From positions 1,488,001 to 1,552,000 of the forward strand of contig NC_012704.1 of the NCBI RefSeq assembly GCF_000023145.1: a stretch of 64,000 bases of DNA, given 5' to 3'. Shown here piece by piece: positions 1 to 11,888 of this stretch. The notes under the pieces were generated by a model, which saw only the letters and a list, made by a program, of their open reading frames with translations, was not told where the DNA came from and ran no database searches. Both the position numbers and the translations under genes were made by a program. The first letter of the stretch is position 1. Each line of letters begins with the position of its first letter. Origin of the DNA: Corynebacterium kroppenstedtii DSM 44385. Lineage in GTDB: Bacteria > Actinomycetota > Actinomycetes > Mycobacteriales > Mycobacteriaceae.

Positions 1-23
1 AAGGAGCCGTCATGGGCGGATGA

Positions 24-1055
24 TTAACCGAACAGGGCAGCCGCGGCCTCGTACCGCTCGATCGGAACAACCTTCAGCGTGCCCACGGCATCCTGGAGGC
101 TGACCAGCCCAATACTCTCTCCCTGGAGGGAAGCGACGGTTCCGTACTTACCTTCGTGAGCAGCGCGGCAAGCGTGAACACCGTAGCGCGTGGCAAGAAC
201 GCGATCATAAGCCGTCGGCGTACCACCGCGCTGGATGTGTCCCAACACCGTGGTACGGACATCGTGACCCAGGCGCTCATGGATAGCGTCGGCAACTTGC
301 TGGCCAACGCCGGTGAATACCTCGTGGCCGAACTGGTCGATCCCGCCCGTCTTCAGTTCCATGGTGCCTTCTTTCGGGCGGGCACCCTCGGCGACGACGA
401 CGATTCCGTATTTCTCCCCCATCTGGAAACGACGTTCCATGGCTTTACAGATCTCGTCGATATCGAACGGAACTTCGGGGATCACGGTGTAGTGGGCACC
501 ACCAGCCATACCGGCGTGGAGGGCAATCCAGCCGACGTGCCGGCCCATGACCTCCACGACCATCACACGATTGTGCGACTCTGCGGTGGTGTGCAAACGG
601 TCAATCGCATCCGTGGCGACGGAGACGGCGGTATCGAAACCGAAGGTGTAGTCCGTCGCATTAACGTCGTTATCGATGGTTTTAGGGACACCGACCACCG
701 GAATTCCGTTTTCATGGAGCCAGAGAGCACCCTTAAGCGTTCCCTCGCCGCCGATGGGGATCAATGCATCGACCCCCGCGTTCTCTAGGTTTTCCTTAAT
801 CTGTTCAATTCCTTCGCGGAATTTGTCAGGGTGTAAACGGCCCGTGCCCAAGATAGTTCCACCCCGGAGGAGAACCCGGTCAATCTCCTCATCGTCGTAG
901 AGCTGAATTCGGCGATCCTCGAGGAGCCCCACCCAGCCATCTTCATAGCCGACCACGGTGGAGCCATATTCAGAACTCGCGGTGCGGACAATTCCACGAA
1001 TCACCGCGTTAAGTCCCGGGCAATCACCACCGGAGGTAAGAGTCGCAATACGCAT
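24..1055 (-). CDS. pfkA: 6-phosphofructokinase
   Basis: This gene encodes a 343-residue phosphofructokinase that phosphorylates fructose 6-phosphate in glycolysis. The N-terminus carries the nucleotide-loop motif TSGGDCPG, followed by [14 protein letters not shown] and the catalytic PKTIDND. The Gly after GGE is the residue expected for ATP rather than pyrophosphate use. The Lys in PKTIDND is normal for the actinobacterial group of these enzymes. I start at the ATG of [10 protein letters not shown]. An in-frame GTG 16 codons upstream adds residues unlike the family. The gene lies beside gatA, as in other corynebacteria. Family assignment is firm; ATP specificity is inferred from the motif. 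Confidence 0.95.
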   Translation of the reverse strand: MRIATLTSGGDCPGLNAVIRGIVRTASSEYGSTVVGYEDGWVGLLEDRRIQLYDDEEIDRVLLRGGTILGTGRLHPDKFREGIEQIKENLENAGVDALIPIGGEGTLKGALWLHENGIPVVGVPKTIDNDVNATDYTFGFDTAVSVATDAIDRLHTTAESHNRVMVVEVMGRHVGWIALHAGMAGGAHYTVIPEVPFDIDEICKAMERRFQMGEKYGIVVVAEGARPKEGTMELKTGGIDQFGHEVFTGVGQQVADAIHERLGHDVRTTVLGHIQRGGTPTAYDRVLATRYGVHACRAAHEGKYGTVASLQGESIGLVSLQDAVGTLKVVPIERYEAAAALFG

Positions 1056-1106
1056 AGTGACTACCCTAGCCGGATCGCTAGCGTGTTGCCTATCCGGGAC
1101 CACCTA

Positions 1107-2591
1107 CTACTTTCCGCGCGTTGCAGCGGTTGTTCCTTGGAATTGCGTCACGACGACCAAACCGATCAATAACACCGCTGCCGGGAAAATCATCGTCCAG
1201 CCCAAAGAGGACACTGGGTCGGTATGCTGCATGAACACATCGAGCGTCGCTGCAACGGTCGCGGACCCGATCACCGAACCCACTTGGCGCGTGGTGTTGT
1301 ACACGCCTGAACCAGCGCCCGTTTTCTCCATCGGGAGGTCCCGCATCGTGGTCGTCGAATTGGGCGCCCACACGAACGCGTTCCCCAACCCCTGCAGCGC
1401 GATGGGTACAAACATCCACCACACCGACGTATCCGGCTTCATCACCAGGAAGTAGCAGAGCATGGACAGCGTCATGAACGTAAATCCGGTCAGCGATAGC
1501 CGACGGGGTGGCACCGTATCTGACAAACGGCCGACAAATGGGGATAGCAAACCTGAAATCAGAGCCATCGGCACCATCATCAGGCCGGCTTTCAGGGCCG
1601 ACATGTGGTGGAACTGCTGGAAGTAAATCATGATCGGGACCATCGGGCCTGCCACAGCGAAGCCCATCGTCGTGATCGAAATATTCCCCACCGAGAAATT
1701 CTTGTCCTTAAAGAGCGACAGCGGGACGAGCACCTCGACACCGCGCTGAGCGCCCCACTTCTCGATCATGATGAAAATACCGAAGACGACGACGGACGCT
1801 GCGATCATGATCCAGATCCACGGAGCCCAGTTCACGTTACCGCCCTCCTGGAGCGCGAAGACCAGCAAGAACACTGCGATGACAGAGGTCACGATGCCGC
1901 CCCAGTCGTAGCCGTGGTTTCTCGTCGGCAATTGTGGCACCCACTTGAGCACCATGATGACTGAGACCACGCCGATCGGGACGTTAACGAAGAAAATCCA
2001 TTCCCAACCGATCCATGTGGTCAGTAACCCACCGAGAACCGGGCCGGCCAAGCCTGCCATTCCGGCGGTGGCACCCCATAACCCCATGGCCGCGCCGCGA
2101 CGCTCACGGGCGAAGATTCGGTTAATCACGCTCATGGTTTGAGGTGTCAACAGCGCAGCACCCAGGCCCTGAACAGCACGAGCGGCGATCAGCCAATGAA
2201 TATCCGGGGCTAAACCACAGCCCAGGGACGAGAGAGTGAAGACGACCATGCCGGCGACATAGACGTTCTTCGGCCCGATGTGGTCTCCTAATCGGCCTGT
2301 GACCAGCAGTGGGACTGCGTAGGTCAGGAGGTACACCGACGTGACCCACAGCACTTGGCTGTAGTCGGCGTTCAGCGCACTCTGAAAATCAGGGGTTGCC
2401 ACTGCCACAATGGTCTGGTCCAAAAGGATCATAAAAAAGCCGATGCAGAGCGCCACTAATGCGCGCCACGCGTCTTTCTCTGGGATCATCCCCTGGGGTT
2501 GTCCCGCCTGAGCCGAGCTGGCTGAAGGGTTATTCGCTGCTGTGTTGGCCGTCGTCTCTTGGTGCGACGATCCGTTGAGGTTACCAGTCAA
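1107..2591 (-). CDS. DHA2-type MFS drug/proton exporter
   Basis: This is a 494-residue major facilitator of the EmrB/QacA (DHA2, 14-helix) type, an inner-membrane proton-driven exporter, usually of drugs or cationic compounds. A hydrophilic N-terminal tail of about 38 residues precedes helix 1 (LCIGFFMILLDQTIV). The motif A loop GRLGDHIG and the antiporter motif with GPVLGG are both present. Length fits the family. The start codon is TTG, supported by an AAGGAAG ribosome site 5 nt upstream. It is co-directional with pfkA, about 50 nt upstream of the pfkA start. The substrate cannot be told from sequence. Confidence 0.9.
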   Translation of the reverse strand: MTGNLNGSSHQETTANTAANNPSASSAQAGQPQGMIPEKDAWRALVALCIGFFMILLDQTIVAVATPDFQSALNADYSQVLWVTSVYLLTYAVPLLVTGRLGDHIGPKNVYVAGMVVFTLSSLGCGLAPDIHWLIAARAVQGLGAALLTPQTMSVINRIFARERRGAAMGLWGATAGMAGLAGPVLGGLLTTWIGWEWIFFVNVPIGVVSVIMVLKWVPQLPTRNHGYDWGGIVTSVIAVFLLVFALQEGGNVNWAPWIWIMIAASVVVFGIFIMIEKWGAQRGVEVLVPLSLFKDKNFSVGNISITTMGFAVAGPMVPIMIYFQQFHHMSALKAGLMMVPMALISGLLSPFVGRLSDTVPPRRLSLTGFTFMTLSMLCYFLVMKPDTSVWWMFVPIALQGLGNAFVWAPNSTTTMRDLPMEKTGAGSGVYNTTRQVGSVIGSATVAATLDVFMQHTDPVSSLGWTMIFPAAVLLIGLVVVTQFQGTTAATRGK

Positions 2592-2963
2592 AAACGCTTC
2601 CTTACCTCTTAATTATCCACCACTATTTATCTACTCATCGCTACAAAAGAAAAGAGTGAACGCTGACGGAATTCGGGGTTGATGTTCCGTGAAAGTCAGC
2701 GCACATGTCCGCTGAGCCTTCCCAGAACTACCCGAAACTACTCGAAAAGCGAACTATTTAAGGTGAAAGCCGTGCCCTCAGCACAGACTTCACCTTGTCC
2801 ATCCAGACAGGTTACGCGCACACAAAGATCATCGCGAAACCTTAATTCGAGCCCACAATCAGATGGTGGCCACGAACCTCGGGGTCGTACATCGAGCCCC
2901 CTAGCCGTATCTTGCCGAACCCCGCCTCATACAGCGCACCTATTCACCGAGGCTACCTAGAGG
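2592..2963. other. Intergenic region without a supported gene
   Basis: About 370 bases separate the exporter from the Nudix gene. A 93-codon plus-strand frame exists here but has no recognisable fold, no clear ribosome site and an unusual Ser/Arg/Thr-rich composition, so I do not call it. The exporter promoter should lie in this stretch. Near 2949-2970 the nonamer GAGGCTACC occurs twice, 11 bp apart. Confidence 0.5.
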
Positions 2964-3605
2964 CTACCGAGGCACCACCCACAGCGCGCCCTCGCCGGAC
3001 TCATTAGCGCGCATCGTCGGCTGAGAAACATCGCCACGCTGAACGACACTCGACGTCATCGGCAACGAGCTCCGGAACGGAGCCATTAAATCCAAACTTT
3101 CAATCTCGGATTCCGGCACCCACACCAGTTCAATGGATTCATTATTCTTGTGCACCTCAAGCGGATGAGAAGCAAAAGCCGACACTGTCGTATATGTCCA
3201 CTCGCGCACACTGGGGTCCATGAGCCCCACCCAACGCTTCCCCGTCAGCGAGGTGTACCAGGGTAAACGCGGCCAATCTTCGGCCGGTGCTCTCCGCACC
3301 GCATAATCCACGGGGACCCGCGTCGTCACTTGTTTTTGAACGACGGTGACATCGTCCGGATTGAGGCCGGCTTCTTCAATGGCTTCACGTAACGCGGCTT
3401 CTTCGACTGTTTCATCCGCATCACGTGCCCCGCCTGGTACACCCCAGGTGAGAGGCATTGATGTCCACTCGGCACGATATTGCATGAGGACCATAGGAAG
3501 ACCATCAGGCCCCGGCGCTCGAAGCAGCAAACCCGCTGCTCCTTCGACTCCCCAGAACCGCGCACCGTTTGCTTGAATTGCCCAACCGTCTCCACTGTGG
3601 TACAT
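2964..3605 (-). CDS. Nudix hydrolase
   Basis: This 213-residue Nudix hydrolase cleaves a nucleoside diphosphate linked to another moiety; the exact substrate is unknown. The Nudix box is complete: Gly-x5-Glu-x7-Arg-Glu-x-x-Glu-Glu-x-Gly, read from GGARDADETV through REAIEEAGL. I start at the ATG of MYHSGDGWAIQ, 10 nt after the gatA stop. A longer frame would run back inside gatA. Position and spacing suggest it is the last gene of a gatC-gatA-nudix transcript. C-terminal residues 130-213 are family-variable. Confidence 0.88.
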   Translation of the reverse strand: MYHSGDGWAIQANGARFWGVEGAAGLLLRAPGPDGLPMVLMQYRAEWTSMPLTWGVPGGARDADETVEEAALREAIEEAGLNPDDVTVVQKQVTTRVPVDYAVRRAPAEDWPRLPWYTSLTGKRWVGLMDPSVREWTYTTVSAFASHPLEVHKNNESIELVWVPESEIESLDLMAPFRSSLPMTSSVVQRGDVSQPTMRANESGEGALWVVPR

Positions 3606-3615
3606 AGGCCCTAAC

Positions 3616-5127
3616 CTACTCTTGTGACTCTCCCGAGCGAGCAGCCTCATATGCGGCACCGACGCGATACAGTCGATCATCCTGGTGTGCTGGGGCCATA
3701 ATCTGCAGGCCAACGGGAAGATTCGTATCAGAGGCAAGCCCCGACGGAACCGACATACCGCACAAGCCTGCAAGGTTCAGCGGCAGCGTGCACAGGTCGA
3801 ACCGGTACATCGAAATGGGGTCATCGACCTTGGTGCCCAACTTGAACGCCGTGGTCGGCGTCGTCGGAGAGACCAGCACATCGACCTTCTCGTACGCCTT
3901 GGCAAAATCGCGGGCAATCAACGCACGAACACGCTGAGCCTGCAGGTAGTAGGCGTCATAGTATCCGACAGAGAGCGCATACGTTCCCAGGATGATGCGT
4001 CGCTTGACCTCAGAACCAAAGCCCTCTTCACGGGACAGCTCCATCACGTCGTTGGCCGAGTGGTGGCCATCATCACCGACACGCAGACCGTAGCGCATGC
4101 CGTCGAACCGGGCGAGGTTCGAGCTCACCTCACACGGAAGAATGAGGTAGTACGCGCTCAACGCATCGTCGAAGTGAGGACAATCCACATCCACGACCTC
4201 CGCACCCAGGCGAGAGAGCGTGGCCACGGCTTCGTTATAGGACTCGAGGACGCCGTCCTGGTAGCCATCGCCCGCCAATTGCTTGACGACGCCGACCTTC
4301 AGGCCGGAGAGATCCCCCTTCGCACCCTCGCGGGCGGCCTGAACCACCGGCGCAACGGGGCGGTTGACCGACGTGGAATCATGCGGGTCGTATCCAGCGA
4401 TGACCTCGTGCAACAGTGCGGTATCCAGGACTGTGCGCCCGGTCGGGCCACCCTGATCAAGCGACGACGCACACGCAACGAGGCCATACCGCGACACCGT
4501 GCCATAGGTCGGCTTCACCCCGACCGTATTGGTCAGGGCCGCCGGCTGGCGGATAGATCCACCGGTGTCGGTACCGATCGCGAGGGGCGCCATTCCCGAC
4601 GCCAACGCTGCGGCCGAGCCACCGCCGGAGCCACCTGGGGTCCGGGCAAGATCCCACGGATTGTGGGTCGGCCCATACGCGGAGTTTTCCGTGGACGACC
4701 CCATGGCGAACTCGTCCATGTTGGTCTTTCCGACGATAGGGATACCGGCCTCACGCAAACGCTTCGTCACCGTCGCGTCATACGGGCTCATGTACCCTTC
4801 AAGGATTTTCGACGCACACGTCGTCGGCGCGTCCGTCGTCGTAAAGACGTCTTTCAAGGCTAAAGGAACACCGGCCAGGGGTGATGACGGCTTCTCACCA
4901 CGGGCGATACTGTCATCAACCTTCTTGGCAGCTGCGAGAGCTTCGTCGGCAGAAACATGCAGGAAAGCATGGATATCGCCGTCGATCTGTGAAATACGGT
5001 CCAGGTGCGCCTGAGTCGCTTCCACCGAGGATACATCGCCGGAATGGATTTTTTCAGCTAGATCCGCCGCGGTGTACGTCGTAAAATCGTCAGCATTGAA
5101 GTTCGCAACGCGATAAGTGGTCTCCAT
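3616..5127 (-). CDS. gatA: Asp/Glu-tRNA amidotransferase subunit A
   Basis: This is the 503-residue amidase subunit of the GatCAB complex. It releases ammonia from glutamine so that misacylated Glu-tRNA(Gln) or Asp-tRNA(Asn) can be amidated. The Ser-cisSer-Lys triad is visible: Lys92 in ALKDVF, Ser167 in GGSGGGS and Ser191 in GTDTGGS. Spacings of 75 and 24 residues match characterised amidase-signature enzymes. The second Ser of the usual GGSSGGS is Gly here. The start is ATG, 3 nt after gatC. gatB is not in the window, so the complex needs a gene elsewhere. Confidence 0.97.
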   Translation of the reverse strand: METTYRVANFNADDFTTYTAADLAEKIHSGDVSSVEATQAHLDRISQIDGDIHAFLHVSADEALAAAKKVDDSIARGEKPSSPLAGVPLALKDVFTTTDAPTTCASKILEGYMSPYDATVTKRLREAGIPIVGKTNMDEFAMGSSTENSAYGPTHNPWDLARTPGGSGGGSAAALASGMAPLAIGTDTGGSIRQPAALTNTVGVKPTYGTVSRYGLVACASSLDQGGPTGRTVLDTALLHEVIAGYDPHDSTSVNRPVAPVVQAAREGAKGDLSGLKVGVVKQLAGDGYQDGVLESYNEAVATLSRLGAEVVDVDCPHFDDALSAYYLILPCEVSSNLARFDGMRYGLRVGDDGHHSANDVMELSREEGFGSEVKRRIILGTYALSVGYYDAYYLQAQRVRALIARDFAKAYEKVDVLVSPTTPTTAFKLGTKVDDPISMYRFDLCTLPLNLAGLCGMSVPSGLASDTNLPVGLQIMAPAHQDDRLYRVGAAYEAARSGESQE

Positions 5128-5130
5128 GAT

Positions 5131-5424
5131 TTACTCCCCCAGAATCCGCGGTACTTCGAAACGGTCACGCTGGCTAGCCGGGGCCTGATCCAAGGCCTGC
5201 TCAGCCGTCAACGTCGGATGAACTTCATCCTCGCGCATAACACCGGCAAGATCAGAGGGATGGCTCATCGGCTCAACGCCCTCGGTATCAACATTCGATA
5301 CTTTTTGGACGTGCTCGATAATGCCGTCGATCTGGTCAGCGAATTCATCCAGCTCGTCGTCGGTGAGAGAGAGCCGAGACAAGCGCGCAAGGTGCGCGAC
5401 CTCGTCGCGGGAAATAGAAGACAC
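5131..5424 (-). CDS. gatC: Asp/Glu-tRNA amidotransferase subunit C
   Basis: This 97-residue small subunit wraps around and stabilises GatA in the GatCAB tRNA-dependent amidotransferase. The N-terminal helix pattern ([19 protein letters not shown]) and the C-terminal tail that begins near MREDEV are typical of the family. The start is GTG with a GAAGGA ribosome site a few bases upstream. It is the first gene of a gatC-gatA transcript. The 240-bp gap on its upstream side is shared with the divergent ACT-domain gene. Confidence 0.94.
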   Translation of the reverse strand: MSSISRDEVAHLARLSRLSLTDDELDEFADQIDGIIEHVQKVSNVDTEGVEPMSHPSDLAGVMREDEVHPTLTAEQALDQAPASQRDRFEVPRILGE

Positions 5425-5665
5425 AGTGGTTCCTTCACCTGGTGTGACAATGATGACTCCCCTAGCTTAGCCGGTTCCGGGATTCATGTGGCCTTAGGGG
5501 GACGGCCGCCGACGGTCGCCACGCGCATCGGGGTGCAACAACCCGAAATGCACCAATCTGTCTATTTCTGTCACCCGGTTCCCACGCTTGTCACGAGGAA
5601 CGCCTACACTGTCTAGTTGATCACAGCGCAATGATCACACCGCACCGTCGAATAAAGGGTTTTCT

Positions 5666-6328
5666 ATGTCGTTCCTCCTCCGCGTCTTCCTGCCTGATGC
5701 TCCCGGCAGCTTAGGCCGTCTTGCCGCATCGATCGGCGAAGTCGGCGGGGATATCCGCAGCGTCGATATCGTCAGCCACAATTTTTCCGACGGTGCCGTT
5801 GTGGACGATATTGTCATCGATCTTCCGCCCACATCCCTCCCCGACACCCTTATTACCGCAGCTCAACAGGTCGATGGCGTCGAGGTCGATTCCATCCGCC
5901 CGTTCTCTGGCTCGGTGAACCGCTCCGGTCAGGTCGCCATGTTGGCATCGATTGCCCAGGCACCATCCCGAAGCAAAGCTCTCCAACTTCTTGTCGACGG
6001 ACTTCCGACGACGATGTCGGCGGGGTGGGCCATCGTACTGAGCGGACAGACCGACGTGCATCGCCTTGCCGCGTCCATGGCCGCCCCTGAGGATGATGGG
6101 CGCATTCTTCAGTCCACCCCGGTGACGACGGCCCGATGCCTTGACCGTGAGGACGACGATTGGCTGCCCGAGAGCTGGACGGTCATGGATTCAGCGCTAG
6201 CGGCCGCACCGATTAGCGACGAGGACGAGGTTCTCGTCATCGGCCGCCCAGGCGGCCCGGATTTCCTTGCCGGGGAGGTTGAACACCTCGGCAAGCTCGG
6301 CACCATCCTGAGCGCCATGATGGACTAG
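5666..6328 (+). CDS. ACT-domain protein
   Basis: This 220-residue protein has an N-terminal ACT domain (about residues 3-80), beginning LLRVFLPDAPGSLGRLA. That Pro-Gly-Ser-Leu pattern contacts amino acids in ACT folds. The C-terminal 120 residues look like a GAF-type sensory fold but are not recognised with certainty. It has no catalytic domain, so a small-molecule sensing role is inferred. It is divergent from gatCA and convergent with ilvA. A TACACT -10-like hexamer lies at 5605-5610, but no convincing -35 is seen. Homologues occupy the same place in other corynebacteria. Confidence 0.8.
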   Translation: MSFLLRVFLPDAPGSLGRLAASIGEVGGDIRSVDIVSHNFSDGAVVDDIVIDLPPTSLPDTLITAAQQVDGVEVDSIRPFSGSVNRSGQVAMLASIAQAPSRSKALQLLVDGLPTTMSAGWAIVLSGQTDVHRLAASMAAPEDDGRILQSTPVTTARCLDREDDDWLPESWTVMDSALAAAPISDEDEVLVIGRPGGPDFLAGEVEHLGKLGTILSAMMD

Positions 6329-6358
6329 CGCGGGAACCGGGAGCCTACGATAAACGCC

Positions 6359-7915
6359 CTATGACTTGAGGAAGTACGTGTAGGCCATAGAGTCCGTGAC
6401 CTCCTTGAACTGGTACCCCAGTTCTTGCATGTGATGGTCGAAATCATCATCCGACCCATCGCCCGCCGGGTTCTCCGTGTCATCGAATCCGCAGAGCACG
6501 CGACCGTAATCCATACCGTGGCTCCGGTAGTGGAAAAGGCTAATATTCCAGTGCGTGCCCAGGACCTTCAGGAAGTGGAGCAAGGCACCAGGGTGCTCAG
6601 GGAATTGGATGGAGAACACGCGCTCGTTGAAATGCCTAGGTGCTCGCCCGCCAATCATGTAGCGGACATGTTCCTTCGCAGCGTCGTCGCTGGATAAATC
6701 GACGACATCATAGGAGCGCTCCTGCAAGTCCACGATGATGTCGTCGCGCTCTTGATCCCCCTCGTGGAGCTGAACACCCACGAAGATGCGCGCACGATCA
6801 TGGTCATCCACGCGATAGTTAAATTCCGTCACAGACCGGCCGCCGAGAACCTGGCAGAACTCGAGGAACGCGCCTTTACGCTCCGGAATCGTCACGCCCA
6901 GAAGCGCTTCGCCGTGTTCACCCAGCTCAGCGCGTTCGGAAATGTACCGGAGGCCATGGAAATTCAGGTTCGCACCAGAGAGCACGTGGGCCAGTGTCTC
7001 ACCATGCACTCCGTGGGTCGTCACGTATTTCTTCAACCCCGCGAGAGCAACGGCCCCCGACGGCTCGGCCACCGCGCGGGTGTCGTCGAAAATATCTTTG
7101 ACGGCAGCACTGATTTCGTCGGAATTAACCGTGATGACCTCGTCGAGATTATCCCGACATACACGGAAGGTCTCGTCACCGATGCGGGCGACTGCCACAC
7201 CTTCCGCATACAGCGAAACACGGTCCAATGTGACGGGCTCGCCGGCCTTCAAGGCTGCGGTCAAGCAGGCCGAGCCCTCGGGCTCCACACCGATAACGCT
7301 GATGCGTGGGTTCAGTTGCTTCAACACGACGGCGACGCCAGCGGCTAGACCACCACCGCCGACGGGAACGAAAACCCGGTCAACTGTCGACGCTTGCTGG
7401 AAGATCTCCAGCCCGATGGTCCCCTGACCAGCGATGACATGTGGATCGTCGAAGGGAGGGACGAAAACTCGGCCCTCCGATTGGGCAATTTCAGAGGCGC
7501 GTTCCTTGGCCTCGTCGAAGTTGTCGCCGAAAAGAAGGACCTCGCCACCGAAGTTCCCGACGGCATCGACCTTAATCTGCGGGGTCATCGTCGGCATAAC
7601 GATGAGTGCCGACACATCCATAATGCTGCCGGATAGAGCAATACCCTGCGCATGGTTACCCGCCGAGGCCGTGACCACGCCACGGCGTTTCTCGTCATCG
7701 GTGAGGGCCGCCATGCGAGCGTAGGCGCCGCGGACCTTGAAACTATGGACCGGCTGGGTGTCTTCGCGCTTGACATAGACGTCATTGCCCAATCGCTGCG
7801 ACATCCGTGGCATCGGCTCGAGCAGCGTTCTCTCCGCGGCGTCATACACGGGGGCGCGAACTACTAAGCTCAAATAATCAGAATTGGAGGGGTGGGGGTT
7901 TTGGGCGGGAGGCAT
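6359..7915 (-). CDS. ilvA: Threonine dehydratase, long form with two ACT-like domains
   Basis: This 518-residue PLP enzyme deaminates threonine to 2-oxobutanoate, the first step towards isoleucine. The PLP lysine is Lys60 in HSFKVRGAY. The phosphate-binding glycine loop reads GGGGLAAG. Two C-terminal regulatory ACT-like domains follow (about 335-420 and 430-518), starting LGVTIPERKGAF and VFSIQFPEHPGA. Together they usually give isoleucine inhibition and valine activation. The length matches the two-domain enterobacterial type, whereas C. glutamicum IlvA is about 436 residues as I recall. The start is ATG with an AGGAGT ribosome site. It lies 88 nt downstream of ligA. Confidence 0.95.
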   Translation of the reverse strand: MPPAQNPHPSNSDYLSLVVRAPVYDAAERTLLEPMPRMSQRLGNDVYVKREDTQPVHSFKVRGAYARMAALTDDEKRRGVVTASAGNHAQGIALSGSIMDVSALIVMPTMTPQIKVDAVGNFGGEVLLFGDNFDEAKERASEIAQSEGRVFVPPFDDPHVIAGQGTIGLEIFQQASTVDRVFVPVGGGGLAAGVAVVLKQLNPRISVIGVEPEGSACLTAALKAGEPVTLDRVSLYAEGVAVARIGDETFRVCRDNLDEVITVNSDEISAAVKDIFDDTRAVAEPSGAVALAGLKKYVTTHGVHGETLAHVLSGANLNFHGLRYISERAELGEHGEALLGVTIPERKGAFLEFCQVLGGRSVTEFNYRVDDHDRARIFVGVQLHEGDQERDDIIVDLQERSYDVVDLSSDDAAKEHVRYMIGGRAPRHFNERVFSIQFPEHPGALLHFLKVLGTHWNISLFHYRSHGMDYGRVLCGFDDTENPAGDGSDDDFDHHMQELGYQFKEVTDSMAYTYFLKS

Positions 7916-8003
7916 GTGTTACTCCTGAATGTCGTCTATCTCATGTCGTCTATGTCATCGTTAGCATCATGACCGAATAGTCGGCCAAAGGGAAAGCTGC
8001 TGC

Positions 8004-10127
<2,124 letters not shown>

Positions 10128-10249
10128 TCACAGCTGCCACTACCAGCGCACGCCGTGGACAACGTCGCAGGTGCTACCACAGGCGCTACCACGGCCAATG
10201 TCGGTGCAGACCGAACACCTATCCCCGTGTCCGACCCGTCGTCTAATCT

Positions 10250-10960
10250 ATGCCTATGCCGCTTCCATCGTCCGCGCCGAGTCACTTTGATCCCTCCTCT
10301 ATGCTCAGCTTCGATCTGGAGACCACGGGCACTAATCCTCTACAGGCGAGAATTGTGACGTCGGCACTCGTGTCCATCCATGGTGGATCGGCCAATTCCA
10401 CCGAGCTACTCGCCGACCCGGGCATTGAGATTCCTGAATCAGCGTCACAAATTCATGGGATTTCGACGGAGTACGCGAGGGAACATGGTGAACCTCATGA
10501 CGATGTCTTGCACAAGACGATTCGTGCGATTTACGACGGATGGGAGCGTGGGCAGACGCTCATCGTGTTCAATGCGGCCTATGACCTCACGATTTTGCGG
10601 CACCTGGAGCCATCATTCGTCTGCAGTGGATTAGTGTTCGACCCCCTGGTGATGGGCCGGGCGTTGGAGCCACAGCGGACAGGCCCGCGTAAGTTGGGGA
10701 CCTTGGTGAAGCGTTATGGAATTCAGTTGGACAATGCCCACAATGCCAGCGCAGATGCTCTCGCGGCGGCTCGGGTGGCGTGGAAAATGGCACGGATGTG
10801 GCCTGATTTGGTGAAGAAAACATCCGATGAGTTGATGGAGTTTCAGGCCGTTTCTTATTTCGACTACCAAATACATCTGCGTGACTATTTCGCGTCACAA
10901 GGCCGAGAGATGACGGATTTCTCCACCGCGTGGCCCATGCGGGATGGTTCACGCACGTGA
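10250..10960 (+). CDS. DnaQ-like 3'-5' exonuclease
   Basis: This 236-residue DEDD-family exonuclease is related to the epsilon proofreading subunit of DNA polymerase III. All three motifs are visible: FDLETTG (Exo I), NAAYDLTIL (Exo II) and HNASADALAA, the HxAxxD type of Exo III. No polymerase or helicase domain is attached, so it may act in repair or as an accessory exonuclease. The start is ATG; a second ATG two codons later is possible. It is divergent from ligA with 134 bp between the two. Confidence 0.88.
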   Translation: MPMPLPSSAPSHFDPSSMLSFDLETTGTNPLQARIVTSALVSIHGGSANSTELLADPGIEIPESASQIHGISTEYAREHGEPHDDVLHKTIRAIYDGWERGQTLIVFNAAYDLTILRHLEPSFVCSGLVFDPLVMGRALEPQRTGPRKLGTLVKRYGIQLDNAHNASADALAAARVAWKMARMWPDLVKKTSDELMEFQAVSYFDYQIHLRDYFASQGREMTDFSTAWPMRDGSRT

Positions 10961-11037
10961 CCCACATGAAACAGTAGTGCTGCTACACAATGATGGGGTT
11001 TTTCTTCCCCGCTACTTTCACTCACCACAATTAAAGG

Positions 11038-11056
11038 TTAGGATAGCCTCATGCCA
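11038..11056 (+). promoter_or_regulatory. Candidate DtxR-like iron-regulator site
   Basis: The stretch TTAGGATAGCCTCATGCCA matches 13 of 19 positions of the DtxR consensus TTAGGTTAGCCTAACCTAA, with a near-perfect left half. It overlaps the TetR start codon at 11051, where a bound repressor would block expression. The right half is poor, so this may be chance. Confidence 0.25.
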
Positions 11057-11836
11057 AGGATTTCAGCGAAGTCAGTGATTGAACACCGGCGTCAAACGTC
11101 CGAGAAAATCCTCGATGCCGTCGAAGAAATCCTCGAAGAATCCCAAACCGACCAGAACGCAACCCCGCTGACTGTCGGGACTGTTGCTAAGCGCCTCGGT
11201 ATGGGCAGGTCAAGCCTCTACCGGTATCACAACAATGTCGACGACATGATCGAGGCCGTCGTCGTTCGGGATTTCCCCCGGCGCGCCCAGGTCATCACCG
11301 ACCAGATGGACGATGCGCCAGGGCCGCTCGACGCTATCGAGGCCTACGCCCGCGCCAGTTTCCGCGAGGCCCGCGAGTCCCGGCACTCGTGGAGATCCGC
11401 TCTGTCCCGAGTTCATCTTGACGACGACGCACGAGCACGAATTGGACGTCTGCATGCCAAATTGACCCAGGCTCTGGCGCGTGAGGTCGATAAGCTGCCC
11501 GATATCCCGGCGGAATTGAAGCCGGAGCTGATCTCGAGTATCCAGTCGCTTATTAATGCTGGTGTCACCGCGATGGGTGGTCCCATGAATGGCCATGGTG
11601 GGGCCAAAGGGCCGCATGGTCGCGAAGTCACCTCAGGTTCCTCTGGTGAGGATAATGGCGATTCCGGACACGATTCTGTCCCCGTGATGCAGCACCACAC
11701 CGCGGTGGAAACCGAGAACACTCGTGCTGTTGAGCCGTTAGATAACACCGAAGTGGAAGATTGGTACGTGACAGCGATCCAGGCTGTGATCACTGCCGCA
11801 CAGAGTTCTGTGCAGCGGCCAACTCAATCCAAGTAA
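11051..11836 (+). CDS. TetR-family transcriptional regulator
   Basis: This 261-residue regulator has an N-terminal TetR helix-turn-helix. Residues about 15-70 include TVGTVAKRLGMGRSSLYRYH. The C-terminal ligand domain is interrupted by a low-complexity stretch (about 178-225) rich in Gly, His, Ser and Asp, probably a disordered loop. The start is ATG with only a weak AAAGG ribosome site 13 nt upstream. It is convergent with the MetE-like gene, 50 nt away, so its target is not obvious from context. The ligand is unknown. Confidence 0.88.
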   Translation: MPRISAKSVIEHRRQTSEKILDAVEEILEESQTDQNATPLTVGTVAKRLGMGRSSLYRYHNNVDDMIEAVVVRDFPRRAQVITDQMDDAPGPLDAIEAYARASFREARESRHSWRSALSRVHLDDDARARIGRLHAKLTQALAREVDKLPDIPAELKPELISSIQSLINAGVTAMGGPMNGHGGAKGPHGREVTSGSSGEDNGDSGHDSVPVMQHHTAVETENTRAVEPLDNTEVEDWYVTAIQAVITAAQSSVQRPTQSK

Positions 11837-11888
11837 ACGCGGGGATTACGGGCTGCCAGGGCGGTCACGGCTACAGCCGCCGCCAAGG

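Noticed and set aside
2679..2960. A 93-codon plus-strand frame in the gap before the Nudix gene
   Set aside because: No ribosome site, no recognisable domain and atypical composition.
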